64,000 nucleotides of DNA from Lophium mytilinum (Eukaryota > Ascomycota > Dothideomycetes > Mytilinidiales > Mytilinidiaceae), in NCBI GenBank assembly GCA_010093605.1, contig MU004197.1, positions 1,240,001 through 1,304,000 on the forward strand, given 5' to 3'. The notes beneath the pieces were generated by a model. The model did no database searches and was not told the origin of the DNA. It saw nothing but the letters and a program-made list of their open reading frames with translations. A program made the position numbers and the translations under genes. Below, one piece after another: positions 21,286 through 31,299 of this stretch (its first letter is position 1; every line of letters starts with the position of its first letter).

Positions 21286-22987
21286 GTGCGCCGCCATCCC
21301 CCTTCCTACGTTCTCGCGCTGGGCAGTCGAACTCCCCAGCCTCCTTCCCAGCAAACAATAGCTATACATCGGACGCTTTACTGGGCAAAGAAGGACCCCT
21401 CGATAGCAAACCATCCATCCAAGGCGTTTTATCCCGGCTCCCCCTTTTACAATAATCCTTCATCATCTTATGAAGATCCCTTACCAATGTCCCCCCTTTG
21501 TTCTTCTGGCTGTATTTGTTACGCACATCGTAGCCCGCTGAGGCTACCGATCCCTCAATGTCTTAGAAATGGTTGGGTTGTGGGTTTTGATAACATCTGG
21601 TTTTTGCTTGCTTTTTCGTTTTCTTTTGTTAATTCTGTTGTGGGACGATGTTGCTTGGGACATTGGGTTCTTTTGTTCTGTAGGGAATGGAGGGTGTGGG
21701 GTTTGGTGCGAACACTTTCTTGCTGCCGAAAATGCTGGGATTGAAGCAGGTGCTCGTCCCGGGTGTGTTTAAGGGGCTGTTATTAGGGTAGCATGGGTGT
21801 TGAGTTTAGATCTATTTAATGGAGTTGGTGTGTGTTGCATATTTTGTCTGTCTTGTTGCTTGCGAGGGTGGTGATTGGCGTGTATGAAGCTCGAAATCTT
21901 GTATGAGGAACTGTTGCAACGATCGACTCAACACTAACATCCTAAGGACGCCTCCGATCAAAGCTCTAAAGAATGCGCGCGTAAGTCGATTCGTCTATGC
22001 AGTCGTGTGGCATGATGACTGTGCACTCCGCGCATCTGCTTCAGGTATCAGGCTCACCATCACAAAAAGTGAGAGTCGCGCACTGACCAGAAAAACATAC
22101 CTATTCACGTCTGCAGCAGCAACGAATGGACGAATAATTTTCGTTTTAGCTGGGCTTAAGCGCACCGCTTGGCTTTACAAGTGCTGCAAGTTTTTACATC
22201 AAAATCTAGCGATAGGACGTGCAGGAATGACCTGTGGTATAGAAAAGCATTGACCACCGGCCTCTCACTTTTTGTGATGGTGAGCCTGGGTATCACCAAC
22301 CTCTTTCTAATCTTACATTCACGAGGTGATGCATGATAGCAATAATGTTGTATTCGCACTTTGCGAACTACCCTGGATAAGCTACCAAACGCAAACCGTA
22401 GACATAGGAGGCGGCGCACCATCCACATCCCTAAACCCATAACAGAATACCCACTCCCAGAGGCTTATATGCACAGCTAATCCAACCCAATCCAAGAAGA
22501 AAACCAGAAAAAAAGAATAAAACGCCAACGGGACACGCTTAGCCAACCCAGTCCCAGTATCCCTAAAAAGAAGCCCGCGAAACCCAAATCCAAAGAAGAA
22601 GAGGACGAGTAATAGAATAAACGACAAACGTAGTCCGCGAGGAGCCAAATAGAAAGCTCCGCAAGATCCAAATAGAAAGCAGAAAATGGAAGTTCCTTCC
22701 ACTACATAATCGGACTCGTAACGGGCCACGCGGTATGCCGCCAGGATTAGAAAGATGTAAAACAAACAAGGACCAAAAGGTATCAAGAAAAGGCTGACGC
22801 TGAGATGACGGGTATTCCCCCTCCCCCTCTTTTATAGTTGGGCCCCGTTCCTTTTGAGGTCGTATTTCGTCGGAGGCATTCGTGGTCGCATGATGTAGAG
22901 ACGTCTGAGCTGCTTCGGAGAACAGCTCGTTGTTGTTGCTGGCCGTGCAAGATAGGGTGTTCGTCAGTCGCACGTAGAGCGACTCTG
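21286..22987. other. Intergenic between convergent genes
   Basis: 1.7 kb between the stops of the GDP-mannose transporter and the RFX gene. The interval holds their 3' regions and the MITE candidate at 22049-22288. The open frame on the minus strand below 22988 is read-through past the RFX terminal exon, not a gene. Confidence 0.65.
22049..22288. mobile_element. MITE candidate, 27-bp perfect TIRs
   Basis: Bases 22049-22075 and the reverse complement of 22262-22288 are identical over 27 bp, beginning CAGGCTCACC and ending AAGTGAGAG. The pair is flanked directly by GGTAT on both sides (22044-22048 and 22289-22293), as expected for a 5-bp target-site duplication. The interior of 186 bp is non-coding. 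Size and structure fit a non-autonomous DNA transposon. The family is unresolved: CAG ends recall hAT or Tc1/mariner elements, but the target duplication matches neither cleanly. Perfect arms suggest a recent insertion that has escaped RIP. Confidence 0.75.
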
Positions 22988-25621
22988 CTACCTGATGTCG
23001 GAGGCAACACTTGTGAAGTGGGAGGCATTGGGCCCTTGCGCCATGGAGTATTTCAATTCCATGCCATCGTCCAGCAGTCCCGACATGCCGATGCCACTGT
23101 CGTCGTGATCTGGCTCGGGCTGGGAGGTGTCGAGATTCAGATCTAGCTCGAGATCGGTTCGGTTGTAATGTCCTTGGAAACTTTGGGCGTTCACTACCAA
23201 ACTTCAAGTCAGTCAACCAGTCAAAATCAAGATAAGGTCGGGCTGGGTAGCACTTACTATCCGTGGAGGCAGGAGCCGTAGTTGTGTGGATCGTATCGTC
23301 GCCCATGCTGACGAAGCTTTGGGTATTGTTGAAATCTGCTCCAATGCTGCTATACCTGCTGTCATTGTTGCTCCCGCTGCCTCCATTCATCATAGTCGAG
23401 TCGAGGGGGCCATCCATCACTCCTGGGGAATAGCTCAGTCGATGGACTGTCGGTGGTTTGTGGTCCAGGAAGCCTCCTAGAGACGCAAGCCATTGGCACA
23501 TTTCGTCGATAAACACTTTTGTGATCCACCAGGAACCATAGCTCGTCCCGTTCTCCACTGTGATTTCCCGAATCACTGCAGTACTTAGAGCATTGATGCA
23601 GTAGAGAAGTGTGCGCGTGTTCGCATGAGGGAATCTCGAAGGAAGACCACCAAGGAAGGTAGCTAGTCGATCGATTACGGTGTCGTTGGAAACGTTCGTG
23701 ATGTTCGGGTCGTTAATGGGTTCTGGGTAGTATGATCCGTCGTTAAGCCATATGCGCTTGTTCAGAGGTAGTAATAGACCCCTAATTTCCTGTGTCAAGA
23801 TACTGTAAACTTCCTCGTATCCACAATCAGGGAGCTGGCTCTCTATTATCTGTTTGACGTTGACAAAGTTTGACCAATCCTCCCACATGGCATCGCGGTT
23901 TTGGTCGGCCAGGAGCATGACAGCAGCGGCATGTGCTGCAGAGTTCACTCGCAACATTCGTCGTAACAGATGTGCGAAAAGAGTTGCGGGCTCTAGCCGG
24001 GCTTCGAGAACATGTAAGGGTAACCCTTGGAAAACTTTGCTGATATGAGCGTGAAGTGTTTTTGAGATCTTGTCCAATACGTGTAACACTGCCGGCGGTG
24101 CTACCTGCAATGTGAGCTGGGAGACGTTGCGAATCATCTTTTGATACATCATCCAGTCGCATTCCTTAACCCATGGCGCAATATCGGGGTGTGCGAATAG
24201 CTTCTGAACCGGAACAGTCAAGGTGCCATGGAAAGATGCGAAGAGACGATAGAACTGCTTCTCCTTACAATAACGGATAGAGTCGATTAGTGATGTGCAG
24301 TGGGTTCTGTACAACGCTGTCAGTGCCTGAGCAGCATCGGGGTCCGTCTTGGCTGGGAGATAGTCGCGAATATCAGGCAGCTCAATGTGTACATTTTCTT
24401 CGGGAGAGGTTTGGTCTGGAGAGGGAAACTTCAGATCGTACGAGTACATGTCAGATATCGGACCAGTAGTTCGAAACCGAGGTGCGGTAGTGTCTGCGAA
24501 CAAGCGGCCTTTCGATGATGCGGCGCTGGGAATCTCGGGGGGGAGGTCGAAAATGTTCTCTTGCGGCGGGAACACGGCTGTATCTGCGGGTAGCCGTGGC
24601 ATGGTACTAGAGAATGTTCTTAGCCTTTGCGAATATGACGGCATCGTGATCGACTTACTTGAAGTCTATACGATTGCTCGTGGAGCTTTGGCGCATGGGC
24701 TGGCTCGCAGCTCGTTGCATCTCCTGTGGTCGCTCTGCTTCACCGAAATCCTGGCTATCTTCGACGAGAGCGAGATCCACATAGTGATATTTGGACTCTC
24801 CTCTTACTCCAAGTCGTCGGGTCTGGATACCAGGGAATATGACACGGACAAGCTTGCCGAAAGACGCTGGATTTAAGGGAATAACTCGCTCTGTCCCACA
24901 CCGCTCCGCATAGTGAGAGTAAACGCGGTTGCGTGGGACTGAGTTCTTCGCAGACCGGCATGTAGATTTCAGCCTAAAGGAGTCGTAAGCTTCGATATCA
25001 ATATCTTTCTACTGTCATAACGTACCATAGCATCGCAAACAACTGTTTTGACTTTTCGGCCTTTGGAGTCCTCTCCGTTGCAATGACCTCAGCCGCAACT
25101 TCTTTCAAGTGGCGGCCATCATTGCGGACCAGCATTTCGCGGAGCTCTTTATCATTGGTGGCAGTGTATGCGGATCCCTTCTTTTTCTTCTCGTCTACTT
25201 CGGACACGCTTGGTGCCGACGGTGGCGCTTGTCCCAAGGCTACTTGAAGCGCGTGAAAGCTCTGGTCGTACACTTGTCCAGAGTGAGTACCACCGTTCGC
25301 GACTAATTGTGACGAGTTCATATCGCTCGCGGGCATGGCGCCCATTTGCATCTGCTGGTCGGCAGTCATGGCGTTTTGCTGGCTAACATGTTGTGCGACT
25401 TGTAATAGTGGCTCGAGGGGCTGATAGTTTGAGGCCATTTGCGGATGTTGATATGCGCTGGGTGGGACACTGCTCGCAGGCCGATATTGTGTGGTGTCAT
25501 GGTTCGCGTCGTGTTGATTGAAGGATTGAAGGCTCGTTGTCGAGGCTCGGGAGAGTGGCCGGTGTGAGCTCCGCACGGAAGCGGAGGTTGTCGACCTCGA
25601 CCGGTGGCCGTTATTACTCAT
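22988..25621 (-). CDS. RFX1: RFX-family winged-helix transcription factor
   Basis: Four exons (25026-25621, 24659-24973, 23258-24606, 22988-23193) give 821 aa. After a Ser/Gln-rich N-terminus, the RFX DNA-binding winged helix spans about 180-270 and straddles the first intron. Its recognition segment reads RRLGVRGESKYHY (about 251-263), preceded by the conserved Pro-Ala-Ser-Phe-Gly-Lys block. The middle and C-terminal regions match the extended helical region of fungal RFX proteins. In yeast the orthologue Crt1/Rfx1 represses ribonucleotide-reductase and other DNA-damage genes; in filamentous fungi RFX factors also affect cell division and morphology. The ATG at 25621 has an in-frame TGA about 60 bp upstream. 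The gene is divergent from YOP1. Confidence 0.93.
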
Positions 25622-26788
25622 GCTTCTCGTCCGCGGCCAGCGTTGTGGGCGTCCTGATATTTCAAGTCGAGATCAGCCTGGAGCAGTGTTTGGCTCGAGG
25701 CGAGAGTAAACAAACACGATGCGCCGCAACAGGTGAATGTGCTGACAACTGCCCACGCACTACTGTGAAGAGGCTGTAGTCGAGAAATATGGGTGTGTGT
25801 CGCCTTTGTTGTCCAATAATGCTAAGGTGGTTGAAGCGTGGAAAGATGATTATGTGTACCCGGGGCAACGACGTCGAATTGTCGGTGCCGGAAAAGCCGG
25901 GCGCTTCGGAGTCGAGGGTCCTGTTAATGGCAGAGTAAACGCATACCCAACTGGAAAGTTAATAAGAGGTGCGGCGGTCGATGTGGCCGTGGTGTTAAAA
26001 GACGGTGTTGAGAAGGTTTGTTTGTTGTGAGGGTTGTCGGGGAAGCGACGAACTGGCCCCGGAGCCAAGCAATAATTCACGCCACGTGACCAATCCACCG
26101 TTTTGTGTGCGTTATGTCAAAACGTCCAAACTTTTGCTCCCAAAGGCATGCAGACTTCATCAACATGTACGTACTCCTATAATCATGTTCGGAAGCATAT
26201 ATAGTCTAGGTTTGAGCATTTACTGCCTTCCGAGGGTATTCGCACTCCTTCGTGTAAATATTAGATGCACTAGCATCACTGCACTAGCGCAATGGATTAG
26301 AATATCTTGTTTAATTTATTGTGCCTGTATTGCTAGAAGCCGTTGAAGGTTGCTCATTTCTCAAGCCGGCAGCACTGATACGTGGCCTCCTGAAAAACCG
26401 CTATTCTCTACCTCCTTATCGTGCAGCTTGTGGAGGACTTATGCATAGTTGAGAAGCGACCATGGCTTAATAGCGGTCACGTGACTATTCCCACCTTTTT
26501 GGAAAGCAGGTGGAGGATTTGTGGTGTTTTAGAAGTCGTACATATCAGCGTGACTGCACAATGTCTGATCGCAGGGAACACTCGTGGTTGCTGCTGGCAC
26601 ATGTTCCAAAGCAGGCGCAAACTGGGCTCGATTACGTAGGTAGGTAGCGGCCAACGAGCTTATCCATTCCCCTCCACACAAGTCCTGCCTCCACATTTCA
26701 ACAAAGCCACTCTCAACAACGTCCACAATTACCACAACTACACCACACATCATTCCACTCACAGCTATCCCCACAACAAGCCCTCACC
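25622..26788. promoter_or_regulatory. RFX/YOP1 divergent promoter region
   Basis: 1.17 kb between divergent starts. It holds CACGTG at 26083-26088 followed by CCAAT at 26090-26094, and a perfect 10-bp palindrome GTCACGTGAC at 26476-26485. The first site is nearer RFX and the second nearer YOP1. A CA-rich tract covers about 26670-26788. No gene is supported inside it. Confidence 0.5.
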
Positions 26789-27663
26789 ATGTCTGTCCAA
26801 GATCGCACCCAGCAGCACCTGTCGCAGCTGGACAAACAGGTACGCCGGATCTCTATTTCTGCCTTCCGAGCAGTGCGATCCGACCTCCGCCGTGGTGCTA
26901 ACATGCCTGATTGCAACAGCTGTCCCAGTATGAGGTCCTGAACAACTTTGAGAAGCAGACGTCCGTTCCGAAGGTCTACGTGATCCTCGGCCTCGGCGCC
27001 CTGTACTTCTTCTTGATCTTCTTCAACATCGCTGGCGAATTCCTGGTCAACATTGCCGGCTTCGTCATCCCCGGCTACTACTCTCTGAATGCGCTGTTCA
27101 GTGCCTCCAAAGTCGATGATACTCAGGTAAGCAGACCCCTAAACGTTCAAGATGCTTTCTAGTTGTTCTGTACCTTGAATGTCGCTAACCTGTTCCAGTG
27201 GTTGACGGTATGTCGAACCCCCTCTTTGCTGCGATTTGTACCCGAGTGAACACGACTGACCAAAGCTAAAGTACTGGGTGACATACGCATTCTTGACGTA
27301 AGTACATACATCCCGCTGCTCTGGATCTGCATTTCGCTGACCTCTTTTAGTGTATTTGAGAGCGCTGTCAACGCCGTCTACTGGTTCCGTAGGTTTCCAC
27401 GCGACCAAGTCGACCGAATTTTTGATACTGATTGACCCCAGCCTTCTACTACACCTTCAAGTTCGTTCTCGTGCTCTGGATGGCTCTTCCCCAGACCAGG
27501 TAGGCTTCCTTGCTTGAAATGCTTCCCGAATTACCGACTAACTCCGCACAGCGGTGCTCAAATCATCTTCCGCTCCTTCCTCCAGCCAGTCTTCTCCCGC
27601 TACTTCAGCCAGACTGGCTCGACCTCGGCCAACCTGCGCGCTCAGGCCGACAAGACCTTGTAA
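26789..27663 (+). CDS. YOP1: ER membrane-shaping protein Yop1 (REEP/DP1)
   Basis: Seven exons (26789-26839, 26920-27126, 27199-27207, 27272-27297, 27351-27388, 27442-27499, 27552-27663) give 166 aa. This reticulon-like TB2/DP1/HVA22 protein inserts hairpins into the ER membrane and helps form tubules. A short amphipathic N-terminus with Gln/Leu repeats is followed by two long hydrophobic hairpins: one around the Gly-Leu-Gly-Ala-Leu-Tyr-Phe-Phe stretch and one in the Tyr-Trp-Val-Thr-Tyr-Ala-Phe to Val-Leu-Trp-Met-Ala segments. The Pro-Gln-Thr-Ser-Gly-Ala motif typical of the family precedes the C-terminal helix. The third exon is only 9 nt (Trp-Leu-Thr). Seven exons in 875 bp make this the most finely split gene here. 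Confidence 0.93.
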
Positions 27664-28159
27664 AGACGCCGCAACGACATACAACCTCAAAGGTTTACGG
27701 CATATCGACACGGCTCTAATGCGACGTCCTCTTTGGCTACAATACGAGGACTGCGCTTGATACACGGATTACGGATGGATGGGTAAGATCAGCTGGCGGG
27801 ATATTGTTTTCGGCTGCCCGACGGAGAGAATGAGTTTGGTTTTTGGTCAATTGAATTGCGAGTGTGCGTTTCATAGATCGTCTTGGGGTAATGACATGAT
27901 TTGTCCTGTTTCCAGAAGATGCCCTAATTGAGTCTGGTGCTCTGAGCGCGGATGCTAGTCCCTGTCATACGCGGACCTCGAGCACGCCATCCCTAACGTC
28001 GGACTCGTGATAGCATAAGCTTGAGCGGTGAATGCAGGAACCATCGGTGACCGCATCTCTGTTAAATGGCTCACTCTCGCACAAACATTCAGGAATTGAC
28101 TCTCCTCGCCATATAACGAAAGCTACAGCAAACTTGAACCATCTTGCCATCAAACGAGT
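27664..28159. other. Intergenic spacer
   Basis: About 500 bp holding the YOP1 3' region and the leader of the next plus-strand gene. I see no further feature. Confidence 0.6.
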
Positions 28160-29065
28160 ATGATCACAACTCTCGGGATATCTCGCTTGTCCAATCAAGT
28201 TGCTAACATAAATCTAGGCTATACCCATCTAGGCATCCAGGTCCCAAGGTACCATCTAAGCAAGCTCTACAGCATGGCCCAATATAAGGACGGACTCACA
28301 CCGCACTGGAAGGCCCGGAACATGGCGGATGGCGTCGCTCAGTCACCAGAACCTACATTCTGCAGCACCGCTCACCAACAACAATGCATGCAACCAGAAC
28401 CCCAAATGCGAAGCTTCAACTTCATAGGCTTGCCGAAAGAACTCCGACTCATGGTATACGACCACATGCCACGAGTTGCATACCGGTCGTTCCGGACCGT
28501 CAGCTGGAAAGACTGGACCTATGAATCCAGCATTCTCCGCACATGTCATGAAATATACGACGAAGCCTCAGCTAGCATCAGCCGACTGGTTTCGAAGCCG
28601 ATACGAGCACAGCTCGTTGTTCCCAATCCTCGAGCTCTGCATACCCTTGTTTCCCTTCTCAATGCGGTCCATACCCCAAAAGAGAAAGAGGTTACATCTG
28701 GAAGCGAACTCGGCCGGGCCTTAAACTCTCCAACCATCTATGCAAAGAGTCCTGAGACAACCCCCTTACGACGCATCGAAAGCCGACTGTACGATGGTAG
28801 TGTCGTCGATATCGTACTTCGATTTGACGCTCTCGATCGCGTTGTTGATCCGGAGATGTACATCAACAACTACCATACTAGCATTTTGGCGTTAGACGAT
28901 TGGGTAGCTCGGCATCCAGCTGCTAAAGTCGAAGTGACGATTATGAGTCTCGCGGGGGGAGACGACGACTTTATTAGTCAAGCTCGAGCTCATATCGACC
29001 CATTTTCAGTTACTCTTAGATGGGTGACTGCCACTCAGGAAGAGATGAAGGTCTTTAGGGGATAA
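28160..29065 (+). CDS. F-box-like hypothetical protein
   Basis: Single-exon open frame of 301 aa. At about 86-103 it has Phe-Asn-Phe-Ile-Gly-Leu-Pro-Lys-Glu-Leu-Arg-Leu-Met-Val-Tyr-Asp, the Leu-Pro-x-Glu-(Leu/Ile)-Arg-x-x-(Ile/Val)-(Tyr/Trp) start of the degenerate F-box found in many expanded fungal protein families. About 30 residues later comes an Ile-Leu-Arg-Thr-Cys-His-Glu-Ile-Tyr-Asp-Glu-Ala segment, also typical of these families. The rest has no recognised domain. True F-box proteins recruit substrates to SCF ubiquitin ligases, but these fungal-specific members are mostly uncharacterised. Translation may start at 28160 or at the internal ATG near 28274, which is closer to the conserved part. 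Confidence 0.65.
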   Translation: MITTLGISRLSNQVANINLGYTHLGIQVPRYHLSKLYSMAQYKDGLTPHWKARNMADGVAQSPEPTFCSTAHQQQCMQPEPQMRSFNFIGLPKELRLMVYDHMPRVAYRSFRTVSWKDWTYESSILRTCHEIYDEASASISRLVSKPIRAQLVVPNPRALHTLVSLLNAVHTPKEKEVTSGSELGRALNSPTIYAKSPETTPLRRIESRLYDGSVVDIVLRFDALDRVVDPEMYINNYHTSILALDDWVARHPAAKVEVTIMSLAGGDDDFISQARAHIDPFSVTLRWVTATQEEMKVFRG

Positions 29066-30096
29066 AGAGAACTCACAGATTTTCTAGGTATCTGGTGCAA
29101 GAAGAGGGGCACCCTCGATAGGACTAAGCAGATAGAAAAAACCAGCAACTTCAGGCTAGGATGTGGAGCAAACCGCGATGTAGACAAAGCAAATGTATGT
29201 AGATAACAAACCTCGACGACCACATGTCCAGGTGATTTCGATATCTTTGCATGTATCATCAACCAAGCACAAGCTGAGGTAACGAGCACTTCCAAGCACC
29301 AATATATGTTCCGCCCCTTCCTCAACACATTTTCCATCTACCCGCGATATTATGAACTACGATGCGCCCAGTGATTGGTTGAGTGGTACCAGGTGCAAGA
29401 CCCTCAGGATTAGGCATCTCCTGGACCTAGAGTTCCGGCCATCCTCCTCGTCGCCCAGCGAAACTGCCCGTTTCAATAGCATTTATGCCGTCAAATAGTC
29501 GCTTGCTCCTCGTGTTTCTTACGAGTATGTTCAACCTCTGATTTTGCAGCCTTTCCCGCTTCTTCTGCGTCCAGCGGTATAGTGCTTACTTTGCACGTCT
29601 GGTGGGGAGCATCTGGGTAGGATGGAAGGGGGATGAGGAGGTCAAAGGTGGCGCTGTCGACCAAGCTGTAAACAAGGTGGTCAACTAACTTAAAGAGAAG
29701 TAACCATCATTGCTAGGGGGCCTTCACCAGATTTGTATTATCCTAGGAGCTAGGAGACAATGAACAGCTTCGGTCTATTCACGACGTTCACTCAACTGTA
29801 CACCACTACAGGCGCTAACAAATCTGTATGAAAGCCATGATTGAACCAAAAAGGCTGACTTACTATGCACGAATACGCAATCAGCCCCAGACCCCAAGCG
29901 CATATCTCTCATAAGCAATAACATCACACACCAAGCTCAAATTACCATCTAGAAGCATTCATCAAATGAGATAGAATAGCGTATACTTCATTATCATAAC
30001 AAACATCATACGTCCCACCCCCCGTCCTAAACTCCAACCCAACCCAACCCAATACCATAAACGCCCTCACCCTGACCCTACTCCATCCTCATTCCT
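29066..30096. other. Intergenic spacer
   Basis: About 1 kb between the F-box-like gene and the convergent Gly-rich gene. I find no open frame with domain content and no repeat. Confidence 0.6.
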
Positions 30097-30327
30097 CTAA
30101 CACCCTCCACCCCCACCTCCACCTCCGCCGCCACCGCCTCCTCCTCCACCACCATCGCCTCCGCCGGAAAATCCTCCGCCTCCTCCCCCATCCCCGCCAA
30201 AGAACCCCCCACCGCCGCCGCTAGTAGCGACGTACCCGCCGCCGGCGTAGCCACCGTGCCCGCGGCGCTTGCCTGCCCGGCGCGGGGGCGGGTAGGTGGT
30301 GTCGTATTTGGATTCGCCGCAGCCCAT
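30097..30327 (-). CDS. Small Gly-rich protein with MGC N-terminus
   Basis: Predicted 76-aa protein. It starts Met-Gly-Cys-Gly-Glu-Ser-Lys-Tyr, has a Pro/Arg/Lys-rich stretch at about 11-22, and ends in a tail that is almost only Gly with a few Phe/Asp/Ser, closing on Cys. Gly2-Cys3 followed by Ser6 fits the N-myristoylation plus palmitoylation pattern of peripheral membrane proteins; this is motif inference. The long poly-Gly tail comes from a GGN/CCN tandem tract at about 30100-30210 and may vary between strains. The start at 30327 is the ATG that opens the MGC motif, and the longer upstream frame is leader. I do not recognise a named family. The low-complexity sequence makes the call less secure. 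Confidence 0.55.
   Translation of the reverse strand: MGCGESKYDTTYPPPRRAGKRRGHGGYAGGGYVATSGGGGGFFGGDGGGGGGFSGGGDGGGGGGGGGGGGGGGGGC
30100..30210. repeat. (CCN)n / poly-Gly coding tract
   Basis: A CCACCT/CCGCCG-type triplet run, about 110 bp long on the plus strand, encodes the Gly tail of the minus-strand gene. Such tracts are prone to length change by slippage. Confidence 0.75.
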
Positions 30328-30798
30328 TGTAAGGAGATTTGGTCGTGTAGCAAAGGGATATAGAGTAGGATGCTGAGTTGGTTGTTTCAAGTCTCTAACG
30401 CTTCTTTAAGCCGGAGGGATGAGATGAGATGGAAAAAGGGTTGGTAGAGGGAGTTGTGGTAATGCTTGATGTTCTGTGGGCTTGAGGTTTAGGAAGTGGG
30501 GAGGTAGATAGACCGCGAAGCTGATAGTTTAGAGGATATCGTGTTGTTTCGTAGGGTATGTTGATGACTGGATTGAACTCTTCTGGATGGTGGGAATCGC
30601 AGGCTTATTTATCTCCCTAATGTACCTGTAAGACAGCATCCAAGCCAAGCCCATAATCTGCCTCATCATCATCATCCCACACTGTAGTGCTCAACCTCCA
30701 CCTCTCACACCCCTCGAGTGCCGTCATGAGGATGCCGTTCCCAGTCTAGCCCCTCCCCGTCTCAGCACTAGCGGCGTCGCACCCTTCCCATCTCAGGC

Positions 30799-31299
30799 TT
30801 AGCAGCGGGGCCGGTACCGTGTAGATCTGCCTGCCGATCGCAAGGCTGTGGCGCGGCGGAGCAGCGAGGCGGAGGCGGAGGGTGGTGGTTGGATGAGCGG
30901 CGGAGGGGGCTGTGGAAGGGTGAAGGCTTCTAGCGGGCTTCTAGCGGGTTGCTGGGTTAGGCTGTGGATGGGAGAGGTGCGGAGGTGCAAGGCTGAGAGG
31001 AGGGCTGGATTGGGGGATATGGCGCGAGGGGGAAAGTGGGTGTGTTGGTGTCGAGATTTGGGGATGGGGATGCGGGTTCGGAGTTTGCAGTGTTTCGTAC
31101 GGGTGTATAGTAAGATAGACAGTGCTATTGTTAGAGATGTGAGGATGAGAGCGCTGGAAGATGGGAGATGGGAGGATAGATGGTGTGTTTGAGGTAGATC
31201 TGGTAGGATCATGCGATTTGCAGTTGTCCGTCTGTCTTGTGTTCCCGTGTCTGACAGAGATGAAAGTGGCGAGTGGTCCGCTTGAGCCTCACGTGGCAT
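30799..31299 (-). CDS. Possible single-pass membrane orphan
   Basis: Open frame of 166 aa from the first ATG (31299). It has one clear hydrophobic stretch (Ser-Ser-Ala-Leu-Ile-Leu-Thr-Ser-Leu-Thr-Ile-Ala-Leu-Ser, about residues 50-66) followed by a basic segment, and a Pro/Ser/Arg-rich C-terminus. No family is recognised. A 114-aa frame overlaps on the plus strand, so this could be chance coding in GC-rich DNA. A TM followed by Thr/Arg/Lys-rich sequence gives only weak support. Confidence 0.25.
   Translation of the reverse strand: MPREAQADHSPLSSLSDTGTQDRRTTANRMILPDLPQTHHLSSHLPSSSALILTSLTIALSILLYTRTKHCKLRTRIPIPKSRHQHTHFPPRAISPNPALLSALHLRTSPIHSLTQQPARSPLEAFTLPQPPPPLIQPPPSASASLLRRATALRSAGRSTRYRPRC

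Noticed and set aside
22563-22987. Continuation of the RFX frame into a hydrophobic tail
   Set aside because: The 693-aa frame that includes it reads through the intron at 23194-23257. Splicing leads to a clean stop at 22988 and restores the expected RFX C-terminus.
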